Assembly: GCF_001074155.1 (NCBI RefSeq)
Contig: NZ_JUUZ01000009.1
Coordinates: 1 to 36,047 of the forward strand
DNA: 36,047 bases
Source: Streptococcus pseudopneumoniae
Lineage (GTDB): Bacteria; Bacillota; Bacilli; Lactobacillales; Streptococcaceae
Direction: 5' to 3'
Part shown: piece after piece, positions 6,188 through 13,460 of the stretch
Numbering within the stretch: position 1 is the first letter of the stretch
Layout of the letters: each line of letters begins with the position of its first letter
Notes under the pieces: generated by a model
What the model was told of the DNA's origin: nothing
Database searches by the model: none
What the model saw: the letters and a program-made list of their open reading frames with translations, nothing else
Program-made: the position numbers and the translations under genes

Positions 6188-7358
6188 GAAGTGGCAAGCT
6201 GAAGCAGTCAAAAGAAGTAACCGCTTATCAAATGGAATCTTTTTAGAGGCTCTTGGGGGGCGCGGAAAAACTATCTGTGCGCTCGCTATCGCAAAACACA
6301 AGAAAGCTAAAAAAATCATCATCACTAACAACCGACTGGCAATCTTGAATGGTTGGATTGAAGCGGTCAAGTTTATGAATTTTGATGAAGATGTTGAAAT
6401 TATCATTCGAACAGATAGATATCTTCAAAACCAAGTCAAAAAGGGACATAAATTAGCCTGTGACGTGCTGATTGTGGATGAGTGGCAGAATATGTCGAGC
6501 GATAAGCAAGTGGCCTTATATCGCAAAATAAAGCGTAAATACACGATAGGTCTTTCAGCAACACCAATCAGAAAAAAAGGTCAAAACTTCTACCCACTAG
6601 AAAAAATCGTTTTTGGTTGGGCAACACCTAACAATAAATTTGACTGGCAAAAAGCTCACGGAAAAATGGTCTATGATCCATTCAGTTATTCAAAAGAGAA
6701 GTGGGAAGATTTTAGAGATTATGAAAGTTATGTCTCAAACCTACCAAACTTCTTTAGGTGGGAAGAAATCGAAGAAATCGAAAATGCAGTCGAAAATAAC
6801 GGTTTTGAAATCAAATTCTATCAAAAGAGAGTTGCTCCTGGCAATCCAGAAAAACTTGCTGAGTTTAGGAAGTTAAACCTAGTCACAGTAAATGGTAAGA
6901 CTGCCATGGCTAAACAATCTTTTGGGAGAAACACCTTCGAGCGCTACCTCAACCAAACTGGTGTAGATGTTGATTTTCCAAAGTTGAAACCAGTCAACAA
7001 AGACACACCATTATTACTAGAACTTGATGGACTAATTGAACGAGCACCACACAATATGTTGATTGTCAGTAAGTCTAAACAGATTGTAAATGTTATCCGT
7101 GAAAGACATCCAAACATTGGTATCTGGACTGGAGACAACAAAGACGGTCTGGATAATCAAATAGTGGTTGCTACCAGTCAAGTTTTAGGAGTAGGTGTTG
7201 ACGGACTACAACACAAATACCAAACCATTGTCGTACTAGATCCAGTTGAAGAAGGTTCTGGAGAATACGATGATTACCGACAGTTGCTTTGGCGCATAAC
7301 AGGAAGTCGACAGCAGCATGATGTAAATGTAATTGAATTTTATTATAAAGGAGCATAA
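6165..7358 (+). CDS. SF2 DEAD/DEAH-type helicase
   Basis: A 397-residue superfamily 2 helicase. The motifs run in order: Q-like N-terminus LRKWQAEAV, Walker A GGRGKT at 31-36, motif II DEWQ at 105-108, motif III SATP at 131-134, and near the C-terminus VVATSQVLGVGVDGLQ and QLLWRITGSRQ (motifs V and VI). It starts at a GTG at 6165 inside the resolvase gene behind AAGGTGG. It is expected to unwind DNA at forks or recombination intermediates together with the Sak4-type ATPase and primase that follow. Confidence 0.9.
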   Translation: MSITITLRKWQAEAVKRSNRLSNGIFLEALGGRGKTICALAIAKHKKAKKIIITNNRLAILNGWIEAVKFMNFDEDVEIIIRTDRYLQNQVKKGHKLACDVLIVDEWQNMSSDKQVALYRKIKRKYTIGLSATPIRKKGQNFYPLEKIVFGWATPNNKFDWQKAHGKMVYDPFSYSKEKWEDFRDYESYVSNLPNFFRWEEIEEIENAVENNGFEIKFYQKRVAPGNPEKLAEFRKLNLVTVNGKTAMAKQSFGRNTFERYLNQTGVDVDFPKLKPVNKDTPLLLELDGLIERAPHNMLIVSKSKQIVNVIRERHPNIGIWTGDNKDGLDNQIVVATSQVLGVGVDGLQHKYQTIVVLDPVEEGSGEYDDYRQLLWRITGSRQQHDVNVIEFYYKGA

Positions 7359-7361
7359 ATC

Positions 7362-8168
7362 TTGTTTAAATTACCAGAAAATAAACCACAAATTCCAAAA
7401 GACACCCCTCGCAACTATTTCATCTATGGTGAAACTATGAGTGGTAAGTCTTATCTAGCAAATGAATTTCCAAACCCTATTGTATTAAATACGGACGGAA
7501 ATGCAGAAGCTAACAGCGTACCAAGTATTCAGCTATTGAATGAAAAAGACACCACTGGACGAATTACCAATTCAGTTATCAAACAGTTGGGTGAAATCCT
7601 ATTAGCACTTCAAACACAAAAACATTCTTATGAAACAGTCGTAGTCGATGTAATCGATGATGTCATTGAAATGATTAAGATTGCAGTTTGTGATGAATTA
7701 ACACCAGCTGGGAAACCTCGTTTAAAATCCTTGTCAGAAATTCCATACGGTAAAGGTTATGATTTCTTCAATCAAGCAATTACAGAGTTGGTGATTGACC
7801 TTAAAGCCTTACCAATGAATGTTATCTATATCAGTCGACAAATCTCTGAATATGACGATAACGGTAATGCAACGAAAGACAAACCAAGCTTAAAAGATAA
7901 GTATGTGAACCTTATTAACGGAAATTCTGACTTAATGATCCATACTGAAAAAATTGGAAGTAACTATAACCGTGAAGTTGACCGTAAGCGTAAGTCTTAC
8001 TACGCTGACCAGGTTGATGATAAGAAAATCTTGAAGATTTTAAGTACTGTACGAGGTGCTCTTACCCCTGCTAAACCTAAAAAGGTTGAAACAACTGAAA
8101 CAACAAACACTAAACCGACTGCAGCAGTAGAGAAAAAAGAAGATGCAGCAGTTAAAGAACTATTTTAA
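7362..8168 (+). CDS. Sak4-type RecA-fold ATPase (AAA_24)
   Basis: A 268-residue NTPase with Walker A GETMSGKS at 23-30 and Walker B VVVDVIDD near 93-100, matching the phage AAA_24/Sak4 group, which assists strand annealing with the phage SSB. The start is TTG at 7362 behind AAAGGAG. The C-terminal 40 residues are a low-complexity tail (KPKKVETTETTNTKPTAA), probably a flexible linker, ending in KELF. The gene directly precedes an SSB-like gene, which supports a recombination role. Confidence 0.82.
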   Translation: MFKLPENKPQIPKDTPRNYFIYGETMSGKSYLANEFPNPIVLNTDGNAEANSVPSIQLLNEKDTTGRITNSVIKQLGEILLALQTQKHSYETVVVDVIDDVIEMIKIAVCDELTPAGKPRLKSLSEIPYGKGYDFFNQAITELVIDLKALPMNVIYISRQISEYDDNGNATKDKPSLKDKYVNLINGNSDLMIHTEKIGSNYNREVDRKRKSYYADQVDDKKILKILSTVRGALTPAKPKKVETTETTNTKPTAAVEKKEDAAVKELF

Positions 8169-8187
8169 GAATTAAAGGAGAAACAAA

Positions 8188-8691
8188 ATGAGTTTATTAG
8201 ATATCGCAAAATCAATCAAAAAAGAAGGCTTTGACCCACGTAAAGATAGTGCAAATGGACCTGCACCAATCCCTGCTGGAACTTATCCAGTTATCTTGAA
8301 AAAAGCTAGTTTCAACATCGCAGAAAGTGGTTGGGAGAGTTTAGCTTATCAATTTGAAGTCCGTGGTGGTGACTATGACGGTCGCTCTGAATATGTTTCG
8401 TTTGGAACATTGACCGAATGGAACGGTAAGAAATTAGACTGGGCAGTCCAACGTACGATGAAATTCTTTATTAAGGCTTTAGTTCTTGCTGGTGACAATA
8501 TGCAAGGCGACGAAGAAGACGGTAAAGCTTTGGAAGAAGCGCTACAACGTAAAGCAGTTGGTTCATACTACAACCTAGTGATCACTGAAACAGAAAGTAA
8601 AGGTAAAGTTTACCGTAACTATGACCTTGAAGAAGACACAATGCAAACAATGGCAGCAGCAGATATTTCAGACGATGACTTGCCATTCTAA
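8188..8691 (+). CDS. DUF669 protein, probable phage single-strand DNA-binding protein
   Basis: A 167-residue DUF669 protein. N-terminal SLLDIAKSIKKEGFDP is followed by a beta-barrel-like region (IPAGTYPVILKKAS, YQFEVRGGDYDGR, GSYYNLVITETESKGKVYRNY). The C-terminus ends in DISDDDLPF, the acidic tip with terminal Phe that bacterial SSB uses to recruit partner proteins. This supports the view that DUF669 replaces SSB in these phages. AAAGGAG precedes the ATG. No classical SSB signature was seen, so the SSB role is inferred from the tail and the neighbours. Confidence 0.82.
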   Translation: MSLLDIAKSIKKEGFDPRKDSANGPAPIPAGTYPVILKKASFNIAESGWESLAYQFEVRGGDYDGRSEYVSFGTLTEWNGKKLDWAVQRTMKFFIKALVLAGDNMQGDEEDGKALEEALQRKAVGSYYNLVITETESKGKVYRNYDLEEDTMQTMAAADISDDDLPF

Positions 8692-8709
8692 CAATTAAGG
8701 AGTTAAGAT

Positions 8710-9531
8710 ATGCCATCTATGAAAGACTATGCCTTGCAGTATCAAAAATTAGGCTTTTCAGTCATTCCAATCAATCCAAAAAACAAAATGCCATTGATTG
8801 AGTTTGCTGATAAACCTGCCATGACTGCAAGTGAAATTGAAACCTTTTGGGATGGCTTTCCTAATGCCAATATCGCTTTAAAAACAACTAACTTCTTTGT
8901 CATTGATATCGACAAACACGGTAAGTCAAACGGTTTTGAGTCATTGAAAAAATGGGAATACTTAAAACTAATCGAACCAACTCTACAAGCTAAAACAGCA
9001 AGTGGTGGGAAACATCTATTCTACTTCAAAAGAGAGGATGAACCTATCACACAGATGATTGGTTTCTTACCAGGTGTAGATATCAAAGCTCACGAAAATA
9101 ACTATGTGTTGGTCGCACCATCTGCCACTGACAAAGGGCAGTATGAGTGGGATTTAGAAAAATCAAAGGAAGGTGGAACAATCGTAACACCTTCCAGAGA
9201 TTTAATCAGAGCCATCAAAAAAACATACGGTAAGACACACGGTTATCGATATGACGGAACGGACGGTTTAAGAGATTTAGCTAGACGGTCTTACACACGA
9301 GATCGCACACAAACAACCGACCTTTTTGAAACCATTGCTCTTGGTTTTGGTGGTGAAGGTGGGCGAAATGATAAACTAGCAAGTTTTGTCGGAGGTCTGT
9401 TATATCGAGCAGTAGATGATGAAGTAGTAGTTCAATTAGCAAGACTAGCAAACGCAAATAGTCAAAATCCTTTGCCTGAAAAGGAAATGATGCGTACTGT
9501 TGAAAGTATGATAAAGAAAGATAGGAGGTGA
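8710..9531 (+). CDS. Bifunctional primase-polymerase (Prim-Pol, PriCT)
   Basis: A 273-residue primase of the archaeo-eukaryotic Prim-Pol type. The catalytic acids D66 and D68 lie in FVIDIDKHG, the nucleotide-binding motif SGGKH is at 98-102, and GVDIKAHENNYVLVAPS follows. The C-terminal part (about 200-273) is a PriCT-1 helical domain (GGRNDKLASFVGGLLYRA…MMRTVESMIKK). It would make primers for the VapE-type helicase encoded immediately downstream, with which it overlaps. Its stop is built into the AGGAGGTGA ribosome site of that gene. Confidence 0.92.
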   Translation: MPSMKDYALQYQKLGFSVIPINPKNKMPLIEFADKPAMTASEIETFWDGFPNANIALKTTNFFVIDIDKHGKSNGFESLKKWEYLKLIEPTLQAKTASGGKHLFYFKREDEPITQMIGFLPGVDIKAHENNYVLVAPSATDKGQYEWDLEKSKEGGTIVTPSRDLIRAIKKTYGKTHGYRYDGTDGLRDLARRSYTRDRTQTTDLFETIALGFGGEGGRNDKLASFVGGLLYRAVDDEVVVQLARLANANSQNPLPEKEMMRTVESMIKKDRR

Positions 9532-10862
9532 GAACGATTGGTGATGTAGTAAGTATAAATTCACAAGATAAGATGATTTTAAATGATAAAGGTGCAATCA
9601 AGGCCAACAGTCCAATGAATGTACTGGCATCGTTTAAAGCTGATGACCAGTTAAGTCTCTATCTCAAGCATAATGATTTCTCACAAGAACATGAGCTGCT
9701 AAAGGATATCAAAATAGGAAACACCTTCTTTAAAAAAGGGGAATTGCCTTCTAACTTTGACTCAGTTGTAAAAGTTTATTTTGAAAGTGTCTTAGGAGTT
9801 GCTTATTCAAACCAAGCGATGCTGGATGGCATGGAAACCTTCTTCTCTGAAAGGTCGTACAATCCAGTTATCGCATACATGGAACGTGCAGCAGAAAATT
9901 GGGACGGTCGCAAACGAATTGACCGTATGCTTCAAGTCTATCTCGGTGCTGATGATAACCCTTTAATTTCAAAAATTGCTGAGATGTGGTTAGTTGGTGC
10001 AGTTGCTAAAGTGTATGATCCATTTGTTAAATTTGACTACGTTTTGGATTTGGTCGGTGGTCAAGGTGTTGGGAAAACCTCACTCCTTCAAAAGCTGGGT
10101 GGTGCTTGGTATACCGATTCAGTTACGGATTTTGCAAACAAAGATAATTATGACATCATGCTGAAGTCTTTGATTGTAAATGATGATGAAATGGTTGCTA
10201 GTAACCGAATGAGTTTCACTGAAACAAAAGCCTTTATCTCAAAAACTAGCTTACGTTTTCGTAAACCTTACATGAAGCGTACTGAAGAATTTGCTAAAAA
10301 CTTTGTTTTAGCACGCACGACAAATCAAAAGGAATACTTAAAAGATAAAACAGGTGAACGTCGATTCTTGCCTGTGCTCGCAAATATCGAAAATCAGAAA
10401 AAGCACCCTATGGAAATTGAACCTGAAACAATCGAACAAATTTGGGGCGAGGCCGTCACAATCTATCGCGCTGGTGCTGATTTGATGTTTGATAAAGAAA
10501 TTGAAGAAGAATTAGAGCTTTATCGTGAGACGTTCATGTATCGTGATGAAGTTGAATTGCAAGTGCTTGAGTATCTGGAAATGCCTATTCCTGATAATTG
10601 GTCAAGTTGGTCTATTCAACAACAACATCAGTATACAAGTAAGTATTTTGATAATAGTAGTGAGTTTGAAGCTGGTTCTAAAAAACTGGAAAAAGTCTCA
10701 ACTCGTGAGATGATGTATAACCTCTTTATGAGAAATTCAAATGATAAAAAGTTATCAACTAAAATCAATATGATTATGGATAATCATCCTGGCTGGCAGA
10801 AAGGTCAGTTCAGAATTGGTGGAAAAAATACTAAAGGATTTAAGCGAATTAAAGAAAAATAG
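9528..10862 (+). CDS. VapE/D5-type replicative helicase
   Basis: A 444-residue virulence-associated-E family helicase (SF3/D5-like). Walker A is GGQGVGKTSL near 176-185, followed by SLIVNDDEM (Walker B) and an arginine-rich KDKTGERRFLPV sensor. The C-terminal 100 residues are basic and may bind DNA. In SaPI elements the related Rep protein opens the origin by binding iterons on either side of an AT-rich stretch, which is what lies directly downstream here. The nominal start is GTG at 9528, but that codon is part of the perfect AGGAGGTGA; an ATT at 9537 would have better spacing. It ends in TAG. Confidence 0.9.
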   Translation: MRTIGDVVSINSQDKMILNDKGAIKANSPMNVLASFKADDQLSLYLKHNDFSQEHELLKDIKIGNTFFKKGELPSNFDSVVKVYFESVLGVAYSNQAMLDGMETFFSERSYNPVIAYMERAAENWDGRKRIDRMLQVYLGADDNPLISKIAEMWLVGAVAKVYDPFVKFDYVLDLVGGQGVGKTSLLQKLGGAWYTDSVTDFANKDNYDIMLKSLIVNDDEMVASNRMSFTETKAFISKTSLRFRKPYMKRTEEFAKNFVLARTTNQKEYLKDKTGERRFLPVLANIENQKKHPMEIEPETIEQIWGEAVTIYRAGADLMFDKEIEEELELYRETFMYRDEVELQVLEYLEMPIPDNWSSWSIQQQHQYTSKYFDNSSEFEAGSKKLEKVSTREMMYNLFMRNSNDKKLSTKINMIMDNHPGWQKGQFRIGGKNTKGFKRIKEK

Positions 10863-11143
10863 ATCGGTTGCATTTTGAAATTCTATCGGTTGCATCGGTT
10901 GCATTTCTCAGATAGAACGGTTGCATGCAACCGATATGCAACCGATAAATCAAAAGAACGGTTGCACCCTTAAACCCTTGATAATACTGACTTTTTTATA
11001 CTATTTTTATATAATGCAACCGATGCAACCTATTTTTTATAAAAAGTATAAATAAAAATAGTAATAATAGAGAAAGCCTATTAAATAAGGGTTCTTGAAA
11101 ATTTATTTTTTATATTTTGTTTTTTATCGGTTGCACGGTTGCA
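10863..11143. other. ori: Putative replication origin: CGGTTGCA iterons flanking AT-rich DNA
   Basis: This gene-free stretch contains ten perfect copies of CGGTTGCA or its complement. Plus strand: 10865, 10887, 10896, 10918, 10959, 11128, 11136. Minus strand: 10926, 10937, 11015. An eleventh copy at 11024 has one mismatch. Copies at 10918 and 10926 meet head to head as a perfect 16-bp palindrome. Two clusters (10865-10966 and 11128-11143) flank AT-rich DNA with a pair in the middle. This is the layout of SaPI origins, and the VapE-type helicase is next door. Nothing codes here. Confidence 0.75.
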
Positions 11144-11176
11144 ATTGCTTTTTTTAAACAATTTTAGGAGTTAAAA

Positions 11177-11398
11177 ATGAAAGTTGACGTACAATGTCCG
11201 TTTTGTGGAGAATGCTATATCAGACAGGTAAATCCTGATAAAAGTTCCATTCTCTGTTATGTGTGTAAGAAAGCATTATTTTTGAAATATGCGACGGACA
11301 CAAAGGATGGTGTGAATGATAAAGGGTTCGGACGGTTAGCTTATGAACCGTTTGAACATAATGAAGAAGTCGAAGAACTAAATGAGGTATTCGGATGA
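11177..11398 (+). CDS. Zinc-ribbon protein, 73 residues
   Basis: CPFCGEC at 8-14 and CYVC at 27-30 form a zinc ribbon. The C-terminal half is acidic (EPFEHNEEVEELNEVFG). TTAGGAG precedes the ATG. First gene after the origin region, so its promoter should lie in or upstream of the iterons. Function unknown; nucleic-acid binding is likely from the fold. Confidence 0.68.
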   Translation: MKVDVQCPFCGECYIRQVNPDKSSILCYVCKKALFLKYATDTKDGVNDKGFGRLAYEPFEHNEEVEELNEVFG

Positions 11399-11583
11399 AC
11401 CTTAAAGTTGGAGACTTTGTAAAAGTTTTAAAGGATGGAAATTTTTTTAAAATCGTACAAATTAAAAATATTTACAATGACTGTATCGAAACAAGCCACG
11501 GATTATATAATCGGACAACGCTTGCAAGCCGTCTTGATAAAAAATGCGTGATCGCTGGCATCGTAGAATGGATGGATAAATGA
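11395..11583 (+). CDS. Hypothetical protein, 62 residues
   Basis: Starts in the stop of the previous gene (ATGA). MNLKVGDFVKVLKDGNFFKIVQIKN reads as a small SH3-like beta barrel, and CIETSHGLYNRTTLASRL continues it. Such short barrels are common in phage accessory blocks. Family not recognised with certainty. Confidence 0.62.
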   Translation: MNLKVGDFVKVLKDGNFFKIVQIKNIYNDCIETSHGLYNRTTLASRLDKKCVIAGIVEWMDK

Positions 11584-11768
11584 GTGTTAAACAAGATATG
11601 ATTGAGTCAATCAAGCATTCAATCGAAGTGGCAGAAGAAAAGATTGAAGAACTGAAGAAACCAAGCCAGAAGTCAGCGGTGCACATGAGAGCTGCTGAAA
11701 GAGATTTTTGGAAGAAGAAGATAAAAGTGTATAAGAAAAAGTTGAAGGAGTTGGAAGATGAAGTATAA
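11580..11768 (+). CDS. Coiled-coil protein, 62 residues
   Basis: ATGA overlap with the gene before. Almost wholly helical and charged: an N-terminal helix EVAEEKIEELKKP, then AAERDFWKKKIKVYKKKLKELE. Probably a small helical hairpin or dimer. Unknown function. Confidence 0.62.
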   Translation: MSVKQDMIESIKHSIEVAEEKIEELKKPSQKSAVHMRAAERDFWKKKIKVYKKKLKELEDEV

Positions 11769-12069
11769 AGTAACAGAATATAACTCAGATTTTCAAGAAG
11801 AACAAACGGGGACTTGTGACCTATGTTATGGTACTGCTTGGGTTGAAAATGGTTCAATCACAGTTGAGGACGAAAACGGAACAGAAACAGAAATTGAATT
11901 GACCGTTTGGGATTGGGGCGATTATGACACAATCTATATTGATAACGTGATTAATTTCTCCGCTTGGTTACAAGAAAGGGATGTTGAGCCAATAGATGAA
12001 GAAACTAACGTTTGGTCGTGGTTGAATGGATTGGTAAAAAAATATAATGAGGGACAGGAAGATGAATAA
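11758..12069 (+). CDS. Acidic hypothetical protein, 103 residues
   Basis: Starts inside the previous gene. A cysteine pair CDLC at about 20-23 and a strongly acidic composition, with VWDWGDYDTIYIDNV and NVWSWLNGLVKK. The N-terminal half looks beta-rich. No known family recognised. Acidity of this degree is common in phage inhibitors of host DNA-binding enzymes, but there is no specific evidence for that here. Confidence 0.6.
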   Translation: MKYKVTEYNSDFQEEQTGTCDLCYGTAWVENGSITVEDENGTETEIELTVWDWGDYDTIYIDNVINFSAWLQERDVEPIDEETNVWSWLNGLVKKYNEGQEDE

Positions 12070-12565
12070 AAAGGAATTGATTGAGAAGTATAAAAAACTG
12101 GAGGAAGACTCATTTGATATTGGAGCGCTTGTAGTTTGTCAGTTAATTCTAAAAGACTTGGAACAACTAGACGAACCGAAGAAAGTGACAATCCCGCAGT
12201 TTGTTGCGGATTGGATTGAGGAGTGTAAAAATGATGATTTCCATTTATTCGGCGCAATGGAAGCCATTTCTTTAAACCAAAAAAAACTGGATTATTGGTT
12301 TAGAGAAGACGACAACATGGAACTTTTCGCTCGAGCGTGGATTGATGGCTACGAGAAAGAGAAGCGTTATCTAGTGAGGATTATTGGGATTACCAATTAT
12401 AATAGTTACTTAAATTACCACAAGGGAGAAGATAAGTGGACTATTGAATCTCGTGTGGAGATTGATGCAATCAGAACTGAACACACCCGAAAAGAACTAG
12501 AAGAAGCAGGCTTTGGCGAAGTGTTTAACAGTTCATTGTTTGAAGTTGTGGAGGTTACAGAATGA
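12062..12565 (+). CDS. DUF1642-family protein
   Basis: I start at the ATG at 12062, behind GGACAGGAAG, giving 167 residues. The C-terminal part has the DUF1642 pattern VTIPQFVADWIEECK, then WFREDDNMELFARAWIDGY and RYLVRI. DUF1642 proteins are confined mostly to streptococcal and lactococcal phages; their function is unknown. The N-terminal helix (MNKKELIEKYKKLEED) is the usual variable part. Confidence 0.82.
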   Translation: MNKKELIEKYKKLEEDSFDIGALVVCQLILKDLEQLDEPKKVTIPQFVADWIEECKNDDFHLFGAMEAISLNQKKLDYWFREDDNMELFARAWIDGYEKEKRYLVRIIGITNYNSYLNYHKGEDKWTIESRVEIDAIRTEHTRKELEEAGFGEVFNSSLFEVVEVTE

Positions 12566-12672
12566 TAGTATCAGATGAAGAGTGGATGAAATTCATAAAA
12601 GATGGACAAAAATATGCCTTGGAGATACTTGGAGAAGATTTCAAAAATGATGATGATGAGGTGGGAAAATGA
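12562..12672 (+). CDS. Hypothetical protein, 36 residues
   Basis: Coupled by ATGA overlap to the DUF1642 gene. MIVSDEEWMKFIKDGQKYA is followed by an acidic stretch (DDDEVGK). It fills the gap exactly and ends inside the start of the next gene, so coupled translation on both sides supports it. Function unknown. Confidence 0.5.
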   Translation: MIVSDEEWMKFIKDGQKYALEILGEDFKNDDDEVGK

Positions 12673-12842
12673 GTAAATTTGTAATCTTCCTGTCTAAAGA
12701 TGACCTTGAGCATATCGCTAACGGTTATGATATAAAAATCAAAATCAACGGTAAAAGATTCTTGGAAACAAATGAAATCATTTTGAAGCCTGCATTGACA
12801 AATGATGTTATGGCTCCGATATTGAATTATAGAAAAAAATAA
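12669..12842 (+). CDS. Hypothetical protein, 57 residues
   Basis: ATGA overlap with the previous gene; GGTGGGAAA serves as ribosome site. MSKFVIFLSKDDLEHIANGY then KIKINGKRFLETNEIILKP suggest a small alpha/beta fold. Not recognised. Confidence 0.55.
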   Translation: MSKFVIFLSKDDLEHIANGYDIKIKINGKRFLETNEIILKPALTNDVMAPILNYRKK

Positions 12843-12891
12843 TCGATACTGAACAGCAAAATATTGTTAATAATTTCATGGGAGGTGCAAG

Positions 12892-13023
12892 ATGAAACGA
12901 CCAAACAGATACCCTTACACAAAAAGTCAGTGGGGTGAAGAAATTACGATAGCGCATATGGGTGATGATAGGACTTTTAAGTTAAGAGTGGAGCGGAATG
13001 AAATTACAGGAGAAACCAGGTAA
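12892..13023 (+). CDS. Hypothetical protein, 43 residues
   Basis: Preceded by GGGAGGTG with good spacing and joined to the next gene by a TAATG overlap. MKRPNRYPYTKSQW then a beta-like EITIAHMGDDRTFKLRVERNEITGE. Small basic protein of the accessory block. Not recognised beyond that. Confidence 0.55.
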   Translation: MKRPNRYPYTKSQWGEEITIAHMGDDRTFKLRVERNEITGETR

Positions 13024-13271
13024 TGAAAGACACACTAATTCGATTTCTTCTAGCTTGGTCGCTTATCGCTACTTGCTTGTTATTCATGCAAAAGGAAGCA
13101 CAGAAACCCTTGCTAGTCTATCATGTAGATAGTAAGTATGCTATCACTGGCAAGGTGGAAGCTAAGAAGAAAATCGGAAAGCTGTTCACTATCACGATCA
13201 ATGGGAATGTGTTCGTGGTGAGTGAAGACAAATTTAAAAAAGTAGAAATTGGAGATGAGGTGAGGATTTAG
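13023..13271 (+). CDS. DUF1372-like membrane-anchored protein
   Basis: An 82-residue protein with an N-terminal signal anchor (about 5-23, LIRFLLAWSLIATCLLFM) and an extracytoplasmic beta domain (YAITGKVEAKKKIGKLFTITINGNVFVVSEDKF). This is the form of DUF1372 proteins of pneumococcal phages. It starts on a TAATG overlap. It ends in TAG directly followed, in the same frame, by the ATG of the next gene. The end of this gene and the end of the next share the sequence GATGAGG-(T/C)-GAGGATTT. Confidence 0.65.
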   Translation: MKDTLIRFLLAWSLIATCLLFMQKEAQKPLLVYHVDSKYAITGKVEAKKKIGKLFTITINGNVFVVSEDKFKKVEIGDEVRI

Positions 13272-13460
13272 ATGGAAGGAAAAGAGTTAGAAGAACTTGC
13301 TTTTATTTTTCAAGTAGGACAGCTCGTTTTGCATACAGCAAGGTCAATTATTAAAGACGAAAATTTGTTAGGAAGTAACGGGACGTTCGTGATTGACGGT
13401 CACAAGTTCGAGATAAAGATATCAGAGGTATCTGAAAATGGGGATGAGGCGAGGATTTGA
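13272..13460 (+). CDS. Hypothetical protein, 62 residues
   Basis: MEGKELEELAFIFQVGQLVLHTARSII forms a helix, then GTFVIDGHKFEIKISEV a beta hairpin, closing with ENGDEARI. The closing residues mimic the end of the gene before it (EIGDEVRI). It follows that gene's TAG with no spacing and in frame. It overlaps the methyltransferase start (TTGA). Function unknown. Confidence 0.55.
   Translation: MEGKELEELAFIFQVGQLVLHTARSIIKDENLLGSNGTFVIDGHKFEIKISEVSENGDEARI

Noticed and set aside
10881..10966. CGGTTGCA repeats as a CRISPR array
   Set aside because: Repeat unit is 8 bp, spacing is irregular (0-70 bp), and both orientations occur; fits origin iterons.
10860..10973. Read-through extension of the VapE protein across the iterons
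   Set aside because: The frame after the TAG stays open for about 35 codons, but its content is dictated by the repeat sequence; no sign of protein-level constraint.
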